DNA of 24,497 nucleotides from CAZPQV01 sp964588705 (GTDB lineage: Bacteria; Bacteroidota; Bacteroidia; Flavobacteriales; Weeksellaceae): contig CAZPQV010000029.1 in assembly GCA_964588705.1 (NCBI GenBank), positions 1-24,497 on the forward strand. Reading direction: 5' to 3'. The first letter of the stretch is position 1; every line of letters begins with the position of its first letter. A program made the position numbers and the translations under genes. The notes beneath the pieces were generated by a model. That model worked only from the letters and a program-made list of their open reading frames with translations. It did no database searches and was not told the origin of the DNA. Of this stretch, positions 13,137 to 21,112 are shown in pieces.

Positions 13137-14357
13137 ATGAAAAGCAATCAGAAATCTGCAGCTGTCGGTTTTATATTCATCACCCTTCTAATTGATATTA
13201 CAGGATGGGGAATCGTTATTCCGGTAGTTCCGAAACTGATTGAGGAACTCATCAATGCAGATATTTCCGAAGCTGCTAAATATGGCGGTTGGCTGAGTTT
13301 TCTCTATGCATTCATGCAGTTTGTTTTTGCACCGATTCTCGGAAATTTAAGTGATAAATACGGAAGAAGACCGGTAATTTTAATTTCGCTTTTAGGATTT
13401 TCGATTAATTTTTTCATTCAGGCGTGGGCGCCAACAATATTCTGGCTATTTGTCGGAAGAATTTTCTCCGGAGTTACAGGAGCAAGTATTACAACAGCAA
13501 GTGCTTATATTGCCGATATTTCAGACGACAGCAACCGTTCCAAAAACTTCGGAATGGTAGGTGCAGCTTTCGGACTTGGTTTCATCATTGGTCCTGTAAT
13601 CGGAGGTTTGCTTGGCCAGTTTGGGCCGAGGGTTCCGTTCATTGCTGCAGGTATTTTATGTTTAATTAATTTCATTTACGGAACATTTATCCTTCCGGAA
13701 AGTTTAGAAAAAAAGAACAGAAGAGAATTCAGCTGGAAGCGTGCAAATCCGATTGGCAGTTTGTTTCAGATAAAAAAACATCCTGAAATTCTCAACCTGA
13801 TGATTGCGTGGTTTCTGGTTTATATTGCCGGACATGCCGTTCAAACGAACTGGGCATATTTTACAATGTACCGTTTCAGTTGGGACGAGAAGACAGTTGG
13901 GATTTCATTGGGAGTAATGGGGGCGATGACGGCATTCGTTCAGGGATATCTGATTCGAAAAGTTCATCCTAAAATTGGTAATGAAAAAAGTATTCTCTAC
14001 GGAATTATGTTTTACAGTCTTGGGATGCTGTTTTTCGCATTTGCGGGTCAGCCTTGGATGATGTATGCAATTCTTGCGGTTTATTGTCTCGGTGGTATTG
14101 CAGGGCCGGCGCTCCAATCGCTGATCAGTTCAAAAGTTCCTGCCAACGAACAGGGCGATTTGCAGGGAGCATTAACAAGTGTGGTGAGCCTCACTTCGAT
14201 TATTGGTCCGGTTGTGATGACGAATGTGTTTTATTATTTTACGCACGATCAAGCACCTTTTCAGTTTCCGGGAGCTCCATTTTTCTTAGGATTTATTTTG
14301 ATGGCAATGAGTGCGTATTTTGTGTATTATGTTTTTCACAAAAAGAAAAAGTCTTAA
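13137..14357 (+). CDS. MFS drug exporter of the TetA/TCR (DHA1) type
   Basis: This is a predicted proton-driven inner-membrane exporter of 406 residues with 12 helices. Motif A GNLSDKYGRRP (69-79), motif B around VGRIFSGVTGAS (106-117) and the antiporter motif C GAAFGLGFIIGPVIGGLLG (142-160) place it in the TetA/TCR branch of the DHA1 drug:H+ antiporters. Asp20 in the first helix (LLIDITGWGIVIPVVP) matches the conserved acidic position of Tet proteins. Chromosomal Bacteroidota members are usually intrinsic transporters, not proven tetracycline resistance genes, and no TetR regulator is adjacent. So the substrate is unknown. It has its own promoter; tatA follows after 24 bases. Confidence 0.85.
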   Translation: MKSNQKSAAVGFIFITLLIDITGWGIVIPVVPKLIEELINADISEAAKYGGWLSFLYAFMQFVFAPILGNLSDKYGRRPVILISLLGFSINFFIQAWAPTIFWLFVGRIFSGVTGASITTASAYIADISDDSNRSKNFGMVGAAFGLGFIIGPVIGGLLGQFGPRVPFIAAGILCLINFIYGTFILPESLEKKNRREFSWKRANPIGSLFQIKKHPEILNLMIAWFLVYIAGHAVQTNWAYFTMYRFSWDEKTVGISLGVMGAMTAFVQGYLIRKVHPKIGNEKSILYGIMFYSLGMLFFAFAGQPWMMYAILAVYCLGGIAGPALQSLISSKVPANEQGDLQGALTSVVSLTSIIGPVVMTNVFYYFTHDQAPFQFPGAPFFLGFILMAMSAYFVYYVFHKKKKS

Positions 14358-14369
14358 AAAAATCTTTCG

Positions 14370-14377
14370 TATTTTCG
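14370..14377 (+). promoter_or_regulatory. Weak -7 box before tatA/B
   Basis: TATTTTCG matches TAnnTTTG at seven of eight positions and lies four bases before the ATG at 14382, as at hemN. It suggests that the Tat subunit can be transcribed independently of the exporter upstream. Confidence 0.4.
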
Positions 14378-14381
14378 CAGC

Positions 14382-14732
14382 ATGGAATTAGGTTTTATGG
14401 AAATGGTAATCATTGCGCTGGCAATTGTAGTATTGTTCGGACCGGACAAACTGCCTACAATAGCGCGTGACCTTGGCTCCGGAGTTCGGAAAATGCGTGG
14501 TGCCATGGAAGATATAAAATCCGAAATTCTGAAGGAAGCCGACAATCCGGTTTCTGAAATTAAGCGTGAAATTGAAAAGGTAAAACAGGCAGCTAAAGAC
14601 TACGATCCAACCGTAGAGATAAGAAAAGAGCTGGAAGATATTGGGAAAATAAGTATTGATGCTCCCGAACCCGAAAAACCTGTTGTGAAACCTGCCAACG
14701 ACGAAACACACGAAGGACCTGTAAGCCGATAA
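14382..14732 (+). CDS. Twin-arginine translocase subunit TatA/TatB
   Basis: This is a small membrane-anchored part of the Tat pathway, which exports folded proteins. The protein has 116 residues: one N-terminal membrane helix (about 3-20), the hinge FGPDKLP (19-25), a long charged amphipathic helix (about 26-75) and a proline-rich acidic tail. The FGPDKLP hinge is shared by TatA and TatB. The rather long helix leans to TatB, but Bacteroidota annotations often use TatA/E, so I leave the subunit open. No tatC lies nearby. The PAP2 phosphatase gene begins one base after its stop codon, so the two are almost certainly co-translated. Confidence 0.88.
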   Translation: MELGFMEMVIIALAIVVLFGPDKLPTIARDLGSGVRKMRGAMEDIKSEILKEADNPVSEIKREIEKVKQAAKDYDPTVEIRKELEDIGKISIDAPEPEKPVVKPANDETHEGPVSR

Positions 14733-14733
14733 T

Positions 14734-15306
14734 ATGTACGAAATTATACAGGAAGATAAGGAGTTGTTCGTTTACCTGAACACACTTGGAAGCCAGCCTT
14801 TCGACCAATTTTGGATTCTCGTTTCCGAGAAGTTTATTTGGATTCCCCTGTACATCATATTCCTGTATTTGATTTACAAAAATTACAAATGGAAAAATCT
14901 TGTTTACATCCTGATTTTTGTGGCTTTAGGCGTTACAATTTCCGATCAGTTAGCCGGTATTTTCAAAGATGGAATTGCACGTTTAAGACCTTGTCACGAT
15001 CATTCTTTGGATCACTTAATGCGAGATTTAGGGTGTGGCGGACAGTTTGGCTTTTATTCGGCGCACGCTTCGAGTACATTTTTCGTGGCCAGTTTTCTGA
15101 CTTTTATTTTAAAAAGATATTATAAATATCTGCCGGTTTTCCTTTTTGCCTGGGCTTCTATGGTGGCATACAGCCGAATTTATCTGGGCGCCCATTTTCC
15201 AATGGATGTGATTTTTGGTGCAGCCGTTGGATTCCTTTTGGGAGGATTTTTCTCAACACTTGCTTTTAAAGTGATTTACAGAAGAAAAAAATCTGAGAAT
15301 CAATAA
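14734..15306 (+). CDS. PAP2-family membrane phosphatase
   Basis: This is a predicted integral membrane phosphatase acting on a lipid phosphate or diphosphate (undecaprenyl diphosphate or phosphatidic acid are typical). It has 190 residues. The three-part signature is present: KX6RP as KDGIARLRP (K78, R85, P86), the central SAH at 109-111 (usual SGH) with the catalytic H111, and SRX5HX3D as SRIYLGAHFPMD (R148, H154, D158). Six hydrophobic segments fit the family. It directly follows the Tat gene with one base between. Its stop lies five bases from the stop of the opposing rlmH gene, leaving no room for a separate terminator. Confidence 0.9.
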   Translation: MYEIIQEDKELFVYLNTLGSQPFDQFWILVSEKFIWIPLYIIFLYLIYKNYKWKNLVYILIFVALGVTISDQLAGIFKDGIARLRPCHDHSLDHLMRDLGCGGQFGFYSAHASSTFFVASFLTFILKRYYKYLPVFLFAWASMVAYSRIYLGAHFPMDVIFGAAVGFLLGGFFSTLAFKVIYRRKKSENQ

Positions 15307-15311
15307 TTACA

Positions 15312-15785
15312 TTAATCGTTGTGATATGGTTTTCCCTGCAGAATTTGATCTGCGCGGTAGAATTGTTCTGTAATAAAAAGCCGAACCATCTGATGCGTAA
15401 ACGTCATTTTTGACAAGGCAATTTTTTCATTGGCTCTTTTATAAATTTCATCTGAAAAACCGTAAGCACCGCCAATCAAAATGTTAATTTTCTTTACGGA
15501 AGAATTCATCCAGTTGTCTAATTTTTGAGCAAATTCGCGGCTGGTGAACTGTTTTCCTTTTTCATCAAGAAGTATCACCAAATCAGAATTGTCAAAATGA
15601 TTCTGAAACAGTTTGGCTTCCTCTTTTTTTATGAGGTCGGGAGTGAGGTTTTTTGCATTTTTTACATCCGGAATTTCAACGATATCGAAGTTCCAGTGTT
15701 TTGGAAGTCTTGCTGTGTAATACGAAATCAGAGATTTGATTTCTTTATCATCCGTCTTTCCGATGCAGAGCAAATTAATTCGCAT
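15312..15785 (-). CDS. rlmH: 23S rRNA pseudouridine-1915 N3-methyltransferase
   Basis: RlmH is a SPOUT-fold methyltransferase that methylates pseudouridine 1915 in helix 69 of 23S rRNA, acting on assembled 70S ribosomes as a homodimer. The protein has 157 residues, the typical length. Conserved features are the opening MRINLLCIGK, LLDEKGKQFTSREFA (72-86), the SAM-binding loop IGGAYGF (104-110) and the C-terminal block FTHQMVRLFITEQFYRA (129-145), followed by GKPYH (151-155). The start agrees with the family and lies 18 bases downstream of a perfect -7 box on the minus strand. Confidence 0.96.
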   Translation of the reverse strand: MRINLLCIGKTDDKEIKSLISYYTARLPKHWNFDIVEIPDVKNAKNLTPDLIKKEEAKLFQNHFDNSDLVILLDEKGKQFTSREFAQKLDNWMNSSVKKINILIGGAYGFSDEIYKRANEKIALSKMTFTHQMVRLFITEQFYRADQILQGKPYHND

Positions 15786-15789
15786 TTCT

Positions 15790-15797
15790 TATATTTG
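15790..15797 (+). promoter_or_regulatory. Promoter of the YihY-type gene, -7 box
   Basis: TATATTTG on the plus strand is a perfect -7 box, 19 bases before the ATG at 15817. Together with CAAATATA at 15804-15811 it forms an 8 bp inverted repeat with spacer TTGTTG, so the two promoters face each other. Confidence 0.6.
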
Positions 15798-15803
15798 TTG
15801 TTG

Positions 15804-15811
15804 CAAATATA
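15804..15811 (-). promoter_or_regulatory. Promoter of rlmH, -7 box
   Basis: On the minus strand this reads TATATTTG, a perfect -7 box, 18 bases before the rlmH ATG. Expected start points of the two opposing transcripts fall within each other's boxes. Confidence 0.6.
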
Positions 15812-15816
15812 CTTTA

Positions 15817-16830
15817 ATGACAGTAAAGGTTCCGAAATTCATCAAAAGAATTCACAGCTTTCTGGATGGGATTCATATCCCGTTTCTCGGAATTTCTCTT
15901 TACAAGATGTTCGAGATTTATATTCAGGGTATATTTAAAAATCAGATTGGGCGAAAAGCAGCGGCTATCTCATGGAACTTCGTGTTCTCACTGTTTCCGT
16001 TTATTCTCTTTTTGCTTTCCATTTTACCGCTGTTACCACATTACGACAAACTCCAGTTTTATATTTTCGAAGTATTGATTCATAACGTGTTTCCGGGAAA
16101 AATTGAAGGCGATGTCATCAGTTATATTGAAAATAATATTGCGCCAAATACCAACACTTTAAGCAATATAACCATCCTTTTAGCTTTAATTTTCGCAACC
16201 AATGGAACGTTTGCGCTTATTGACGGTTTTAATGAAGAAACCGACGAAAAACACAATGATGTAAAGGAATTCATTATTTCATTTTTCATTACGGTTGGCT
16301 TTATCAGTGCTGTTCTTTTAGCGCTTTTTGGCGTTTACTATTCGGAAGTTGTACTCAAGCTTTTTACACCGGATTACGATATTTCCTGGTTTGTAAACAA
16401 CCTTTCTAAGATCATCGGTTTCGTATCTTTTCCTGTGTTTTATTTTATCTTTCTCGCCTTGTTTTATTGGGTTGGAACGGTGAAAATTACCAAATTCAGA
16501 CAGGCAATTCCGGGAGCGATTTTAACGACAGTTTTGTTTGTGGTTACCACTTATTTCTTTGCGATTTATGCAAGAAATTTTGCACGTTATAACGTGCTTT
16601 ACGGTTCCATCGGAACGATGATTTTAATGATGATTTGGGTAAACGTAAATGTTTATCTCCTTCTTTTCGGAAACGAACTGAATTTGGCAATCCGGAAAGT
16701 GCGTCTCGAAAAACTTATTTCAGACGAACTCAGAAAGGAAACAGAAAATTTTCATGCGGAAAATATTGAGGAAGAGGTAACAGAAGAACACCAGATCACT
16801 CTTGATTCTCCTGAATCGCAAAATGTTTAA
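15817..16830 (+). CDS. YihY/BrkB-family inner membrane protein
   Basis: The protein has 337 residues and six hydrophobic segments. The family shows as GRKAAAISWNFVFSLFPFILFLLSILP near the N-terminus (about 45-70) and the late block YGSIGTMILMMIWVNVNVYLLLFGNEL (about 265-291), which matches the conserved YGSxGxxIxxxxWxxxxxxxxLxGxEL signature. Members were once called ribonuclease BN, which is incorrect; function is unknown, with suggestions of transport or envelope roles. The C-terminus is acidic. I use the ATG at 15817 because the longer frame (from 15736) would start inside rlmH and upstream of the promoter box. It converges on nhaA, and the two stop codons overlap. Confidence 0.87.
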   Translation: MTVKVPKFIKRIHSFLDGIHIPFLGISLYKMFEIYIQGIFKNQIGRKAAAISWNFVFSLFPFILFLLSILPLLPHYDKLQFYIFEVLIHNVFPGKIEGDVISYIENNIAPNTNTLSNITILLALIFATNGTFALIDGFNEETDEKHNDVKEFIISFFITVGFISAVLLALFGVYYSEVVLKLFTPDYDISWFVNNLSKIIGFVSFPVFYFIFLALFYWVGTVKITKFRQAIPGAILTTVLFVVTTYFFAIYARNFARYNVLYGSIGTMILMMIWVNVNVYLLLFGNELNLAIRKVRLEKLISDELRKETENFHAENIEEEVTEEHQITLDSPESQNV

Positions 16831-17975
16831 GCTACCGCTTTCTTCTCTGTATTTCTTAATAGCATATAGCCAATAATTCCGGAAAGGGTGGATGCAATCA
16901 GAATTGCAAACTTAGCTTCTTCCTGAATTTCATGATGTCCTTTAAACGAAAGCAGTGAGATGAAGATGGACATTGTAAATCCGATTCCTGCCAAAAATCC
17001 GGTTCCGATGATGTGATTCCAGGTACTTTTCGCCGGAAGGGAACTTATCTTTAGCATAACCGCAATTAAGCAGAATAGAGTAATTCCTACAACTTTTCCG
17101 ATTACTAAACCTCCGATAATTCCGTATCCAAGGGAAGAGAATAAGCCGTCAACCATTCCGCTTTTCAGAACGATATTGGTGTTCGCTAAAGCAAAAATCG
17201 GCATGATGAAATAACTTACGGGAACATGCAGTTTATGCTCCAGTTTTTCGAGCGGCGAAATAATCGTGTCGGATTCGTTCGTTGGGATTGTAAATGCTAA
17301 AAGCACTCCCGCAATCGTTGCATGAATTCCGGTGTGATGCATGAAATACCAAAGGAAAATTCCCGGAACAATATAGAAAATATGTTTGGTAACTTTAAAA
17401 TAATTCAGTGCGATAAGAAGTAAAACAATACCTCCACTTAGGAAAAGATACGTCCAGTGAAGTTGTTCTGTATAGAAGATGGCGATTACGAGAATGGCAC
17501 CCAAATCATCTACAATTGCCAGTGCAGCTAGGAAAATCTTAATGGCTGCCGGTGCTTTTTTTCCAAGCATTGAAATGATGGCTAATGAAAATGCGATGTC
17601 CGTAGCCATAGGAATTCCCCAACCTTTTGCATACGGCGTTCCCGAGTTGAAAAATGCATAAATCGCTGCAGGAACCAACATCCCTCCAATCGCCGCAAAA
17701 ATGGGAAGTGAAGCATTTTTAAAACTTGAAAGTTCTCCTTCAACAATCTCACGTTTGATTTCGAGACCTACGAGAAGGAAGAAAATTGCCATCAGTCCGT
17801 CATTAATCCAAACAGAAACGGTATAAGCACCAACCTGTGAATCTAAAATGTTCTGAAAAGACGGTCCCAACGAAGAATTGGCGACCATCAGCGAAACAAA
17901 AACACAAAATAAAAGGATAATCCCAGAAGACTGACTGCTCTGAAAAAAGTTTTTAAAATATTGAGTTAGCTGCAT
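16827..17975 (-). CDS. nhaA: Na+/H+ antiporter NhaA
   Basis: NhaA exports sodium in exchange for protons and controls internal pH and Na+ at the inner membrane. The protein has 382 residues, with about 12 helices. The ion-binding aspartates lie in LAIVDDLGAI (D156, D157, equivalent to E. coli D163/D164), and D126 in GIPMATDIAFS corresponds to D133. The GLEIKREIVEGEL block (70-82) is a family hallmark. Its stop codon overlaps that of the opposing YihY-type gene (shared bases 16827-16830). An 18 bp perfect palindrome starts eight bases upstream of the ATG and is a candidate operator. No NhaR-type regulator is adjacent. Confidence 0.95.
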   Translation of the reverse strand: MQLTQYFKNFFQSSQSSGIILLFCVFVSLMVANSSLGPSFQNILDSQVGAYTVSVWINDGLMAIFFLLVGLEIKREIVEGELSSFKNASLPIFAAIGGMLVPAAIYAFFNSGTPYAKGWGIPMATDIAFSLAIISMLGKKAPAAIKIFLAALAIVDDLGAILVIAIFYTEQLHWTYLFLSGGIVLLLIALNYFKVTKHIFYIVPGIFLWYFMHHTGIHATIAGVLLAFTIPTNESDTIISPLEKLEHKLHVPVSYFIMPIFALANTNIVLKSGMVDGLFSSLGYGIIGGLVIGKVVGITLFCLIAVMLKISSLPAKSTWNHIIGTGFLAGIGFTMSIFISLLSFKGHHEIQEEAKFAILIASTLSGIIGYMLLRNTEKKAVA

Positions 17976-17982
17976 TTAGAAT

Positions 17983-18000
17983 TTTTTGTAATTACAAAAA
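17983..18000. promoter_or_regulatory. Perfect 18-bp palindrome upstream of nhaA, candidate operator
   Basis: TTTTTGTAATTACAAAAA is perfectly palindromic. On the minus strand CATTTTTG (18002-17995), one mismatch from the -7 consensus, overlaps it, so a bound regulator would block the nhaA promoter. The AT-rich core TTGTAATTACAA resembles the sites of dimeric helix-turn-helix regulators. Chance is possible in AT-rich DNA. Confidence 0.45.
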
Positions 18001-18002
18001 TG

Positions 18003-18024
18003 AAGCAATTCCGAAAAATTGCTT
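18003..18024 (-). terminator. Possible terminator of the rel gene
   Basis: AAGCAATT (18003-18010) and AATTGCTT (18017-18024) form an 8 bp perfect stem with a six-base loop. In the minus direction it is followed by CATTTTTG. It lies about 70 bases beyond the rel stop codon. The stem is AT-rich and the T-run short, so it is a modest candidate. Confidence 0.45.
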
Positions 18025-18091
18025 TATTAAAATGTTTTAAATTTTGGTTAAATTTAAGAAAAATTTGTCAAAAAGGCACGAAAAGCCGCTG

Positions 18092-20299
18092 TTATAATCG
18101 TTTTACCTTCGAAACACCGTTGATGTTTTTCAGTTGTTTGAAGGTCTCTTCAAGCTGATTTTTGTTTTTCACTTCAAGGATAATTGTGCCTTTAAAAATT
18201 CCGTTGTTGGACTCAATCGACATGCTCTTCATATCCATGCTCATACCGTTACTGATAACCTGCGTGATGTCGTTAATCATTCCTAAACGGTCGAGCCCTT
18301 CAATTTCAAATTTAATTCTGTTTTTGAAACTTTCGGCATTTACCCATTTTGCACGAATAACACGGTAATCGTACTGTGCACGAAGGTTGATGGCATTCGG
18401 ACAGTTGTCGCTGTGAACTTTTATTCCGTCGGAAATTGTAATGAATCCAAAGATTTTATCTCCAGGGATTACGTTGCAGCATTTGGCATAAGTGTAGTTC
18501 AGTTTTTCCTCATCTTTTCCAAACACAATCATGTCAAGATTAGTCTGAGGAATTTCTTCGTAAACCTCATTCTTGCCGGGAGATTTTCTGAAACGGTTGA
18601 TGAGATTATTGAATACGTTTTTGCTTTCAATATACTTCCTCAAATCACCGGTATCCAAAGCCCCGTTTTGAAAAGAAAGGAAAAGATCCTGTGATGTTTT
18701 CAGGTTGAAGAACTTCTGCATTTTGTTCACTTCCTCATCATTAAAATTCAGTTTCATGTGTCTGAATTTTCTCTGAAGTGTTTCTTTACCTTCAACAACA
18801 AGATTGTTTTTCTCTGAATTTAAGAAACCTTTAATCTTAGATTTGGCTTTGGAAGTCACAACGAAATCAAGCCAATCCGGTTTTGGTTTTTGGTTCTGAG
18901 ATGAGATAATATCGACTTGATCACCATTATGCAAAACATGACTGATAGGAACCAGTTTACCATTTACCTTCGCGCCCAAACATTTTGTTCCCAAATCGGA
19001 GTGAACAGCAAATGCAAAATCGAGCGCTGTGGAACCTCTCGGAAGAGTTTTGATTTCACCTCTTGGTGTAAAAACAAAAACTTCTTTAGAGTATAAGTTT
19101 AATTTAATATTATCTAAAAGTTCGGTGGTAGAAAGGTTTTGCTGCTGTTCGAGCACTTCACGGATTTCGGACACCCAGCTTTCAAATTTTTTATCTTCGG
19201 TACTTCCTTTGAAGCCTTCTTTGTATTTGTAATGTGCGGCAACACCTTTTTCAGCAATTTCGTCCATTCTTTCGGAACGAATCTGAACTTCTATCCATTT
19301 TTTATCCGGACCGAGCACTGTTAAATGCAAACTTTCGTACCCTGTGGAACGAGGTTGTGTAATCCAGTCGCGCATTCTTAAAGGGTTGCTGTGGTAAAGG
19401 TCGGTGACGATGGAGTAGATTTTCCAGGCAAGGAATTTCTCGTTTTTTGCATCAGATTTATAGATGATTCTGATGGCATAATTGTCGAAAACTTCCTCAA
19501 ACTGAACACCCTGTTTCAGCATTTTTCTGTAAATGGAAGAAATGGCTTTTGCGCGGCCTTTGATCGTTACATTTAGACCTTCTGCCTGTAATCTGTCGGA
19601 AACCTCAGATTTAAATTCTTCAATATATTTTTCCCTTTGTTCGTTTGCAAGTTCTAATTTTGCTGCAATTTCGTTGTAAATATCAGGGTTGTTATATTTT
19701 AGGGAAAGATCTTCCAACTCAGATTTGATGTTGTAAAAACCAAGTCTGTGTGCTAAAGGTGCGTAGATATAAACCGTTTCGGAAGCAATCTTTTTCTGCT
19801 TGTCCGGAGCCATACTTTCCAGAGTTCGCATATTGTGAAGTCGGTCTGCGATTTTGATAAGAATCACCCTGAAATCTTCCGAAAGCGTCAGCAGAAGTTT
19901 TCTGTAATTTTCCGACTGAATCGAAATGTTCTGATGATTCATAATCGAAATTTTGGTCAAACCGTTGACAATGTCGGCAATCTTTTCACCAAAAATTTTC
20001 TTAATGTCTTCGTATTTGTATTCCGAATCCTCAATAACGTCGTGCAAAAGTGCACAGGCAATGGAAGTTGCTCCCAAACCGATTTCGTTGGCTACAATAT
20101 TGGCAACTTCAATCGGATGGTAAATATATGGTTCGCCGGTTTTTCTTCTCTGATCTTTATGTGCATCGAGAGCAATATCAAAAGCCGTTCGAATAAGTTT
20201 ATTCTGCTCTTCGTTCAAAGAGCGGTACGTATTCGAGATAAGGTCTCTGTATCGTGTAAGAATTTCTTTATTTTCCTGTTCTAAATCGTAAGCCATCAT
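18092..20299 (-). CDS. rel: Bifunctional (p)ppGpp synthetase/hydrolase, Rel/SpoT
   Basis: The enzyme makes and degrades (p)ppGpp, the stringent-response alarmone. The protein has 735 residues. Domains in order: HD hydrolase (about 30-185) with H61, HDVIED (86-91) and ADRLHNMRT (151-159), all intact, so hydrolysis should work; synthetase (about 240-355) with RDWITQPRSTGYESLH and EVQIRSERMDEIAEKGVAAH; TGS (about 395-460) with VFVFTPRGEIKTLPRGST; a helical and zinc-finger-like region with CCNVIPGD (about 625); and a C-terminal ACT domain (about 660-735). Intact hydrolase and synthetase together point to the long Rel form normal in Bacteroidota. Two consecutive ATG codons open the frame at 20299 and 20296, and either could be used. 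Confidence 0.95.
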   Translation of the reverse strand: MMAYDLEQENKEILTRYRDLISNTYRSLNEEQNKLIRTAFDIALDAHKDQRRKTGEPYIYHPIEVANIVANEIGLGATSIACALLHDVIEDSEYKYEDIKKIFGEKIADIVNGLTKISIMNHQNISIQSENYRKLLLTLSEDFRVILIKIADRLHNMRTLESMAPDKQKKIASETVYIYAPLAHRLGFYNIKSELEDLSLKYNNPDIYNEIAAKLELANEQREKYIEEFKSEVSDRLQAEGLNVTIKGRAKAISSIYRKMLKQGVQFEEVFDNYAIRIIYKSDAKNEKFLAWKIYSIVTDLYHSNPLRMRDWITQPRSTGYESLHLTVLGPDKKWIEVQIRSERMDEIAEKGVAAHYKYKEGFKGSTEDKKFESWVSEIREVLEQQQNLSTTELLDNIKLNLYSKEVFVFTPRGEIKTLPRGSTALDFAFAVHSDLGTKCLGAKVNGKLVPISHVLHNGDQVDIISSQNQKPKPDWLDFVVTSKAKSKIKGFLNSEKNNLVVEGKETLQRKFRHMKLNFNDEEVNKMQKFFNLKTSQDLFLSFQNGALDTGDLRKYIESKNVFNNLINRFRKSPGKNEVYEEIPQTNLDMIVFGKDEEKLNYTYAKCCNVIPGDKIFGFITISDGIKVHSDNCPNAINLRAQYDYRVIRAKWVNAESFKNRIKFEIEGLDRLGMINDITQVISNGMSMDMKSMSIESNNGIFKGTIILEVKNKNQLEETFKQLKNINGVSKVKRL

Positions 20300-20360
20300 T
20301 TCGCTTTGTAACTACGAATTTACGAAAAATAGGGAAGAGTAACAAGACTGAGAAAACAAA

Positions 20361-20382
20361 ATTCCGACCCAAAGGCCGGAAT
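20361..20382 (-). terminator. Terminator of the 144-residue protein gene
   Basis: On the minus strand ATTCCGGCC, loop TTTG and GGTCGGAAT pair over 9 bp with one G-U, followed by TTTGTTTTC. It lies about 30 bases past the stop codon at 20412 and separates this gene from rel. Confidence 0.8.
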
Positions 20383-20411
20383 CCTGTCATTGAAAAATAT
20401 GATAATTTGAC

Positions 20412-20846
20412 TTAAACTTTCACTTCTGAATTCATCCCTTCATGAGAATTAAACTTTCTTGATTCCGGGATACTGAAAATCTGTGCTTTCGCTCTTACTT
20501 CTACTATTTTCTTGATGTAATCGAGGTCTTTGGCTTCTTCAATCGTCATATCTTTGAATTCGTAGATATTTACAACGTTGTTTTGTTTAAAAACCTGTTT
20601 TACATCTCTCATTTCCTCTTCATTTTCTACCTCAACGCTCGTAATCAGTTTATCGTTTTCGATGGTTCTGATTTCCGGTCTTCTGTTGTTAAAAACTCTG
20701 TCCCAAAGCGTCAGTTGCTCTTTTTCGTTATTTACGGTTTTGTAAACGATATATTCAGAATCTTTAATACCAATGTTCTCAAGGTTTTCCGAAAGTTCAG
20801 GGGCTTGTTTTTGGGTAGGGAACAAACCAACAATTGTATATTTCAT
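20412..20846 (-). CDS. Conserved-looking protein of unknown function, 144 residues
   Basis: I do not recognise the family with confidence. The N-terminus MKYTIVGLFPTQKQAPELSENLENIGIKDSEYIVYKT reads as a beta-alpha-beta unit and recalls the GSP17M/YflT-type fold (VGVFxTxxxAexAixxLxxxG), a weak resemblance. A second similar unit follows: KLITSVEVENEEEMRDVKQVFKQNNVVNIYEF (about 80-115), so it may be a two-repeat ferredoxin-like protein. It is cytoplasmic, with no signal peptide. The start at 20846 is chosen because a perfect -7 box lies just upstream; a longer frame from 20897 would start upstream of that promoter. It has its own promoter and terminator, hence is a single-gene unit. Confidence 0.8.
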   Translation of the reverse strand: MKYTIVGLFPTQKQAPELSENLENIGIKDSEYIVYKTVNNEKEQLTLWDRVFNNRRPEIRTIENDKLITSVEVENEEEMRDVKQVFKQNNVVNIYEFKDMTIEEAKDLDYIKKIVEVRAKAQIFSIPESRKFNSHEGMNSEVKV

Positions 20847-20872
20847 ACTGATGATTTTTATTATTTCCACTG

Positions 20873-20880
20873 CAAATATA
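20873..20880 (-). promoter_or_regulatory. Promoter of the 144-residue protein gene, -7 box
   Basis: On the minus strand these bases read TATATTTG, a perfect -7 box, 26 bases before the ATG at 20846. Very AT-rich DNA (about 20890-21050) lies upstream of it and could act as an UP-like or bendable region. Confidence 0.6.
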
Positions 20881-20897
20881 CGGCGATATTTTATCAA

Positions 20898-21059
20898 TAA
20901 TCAAGTAAATTCAAATTTATTAACATAAAATTGATAAATATCATATTTAAAAATTATTAAATATTTAATATTGATAAAATAAATTATGTTGAAATATGAA
21001 TATTTTGGTTAAACTATTACTGAAAACGTATTTTAAACTTTAAATATTGTCATATTAAT
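20898..21059. other. Very AT-rich intergenic stretch
   Basis: It separates the promoter of the 144-residue protein gene from the end of acs. It is dominated by A/T runs, including a short palindrome-like ATTAAATATTTAAT near 20957. No open frame or RNA gene is seen. Confidence 0.5.
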
Positions 21060-21088
21060 AAAAAAAGAATCCCGCAATTGCAGGATTC
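21060..21088 (-). terminator. Terminator of the acs operon
   Basis: On the minus strand GAATCCTGC, loop AATT and GCGGGATTC pair over 9 bp with one G-U, followed by a run of seven T residues. It begins 24 bases past the acs stop codon. Confidence 0.9.
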
Positions 21089-21112
21089 TCAACAATAAAA
21101 TTTAGTTTAAAT

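Noticed and set aside
13137..14357. Acquired tetracycline resistance gene
   Set aside because: The motifs place it in the TetA/TCR branch, but there is no TetR gene, mobile element or compositional shift; an intrinsic exporter is more likely.
15736..15816. N-terminal extension of the YihY-type protein
   Set aside because: It would overlap rlmH and begin upstream of both promoter boxes; the extension is cysteine-rich and unlike the family.
20847..20897. N-terminal extension of the 144-residue protein
   Set aside because: It would start upstream of the perfect -7 box at 20873-20880.
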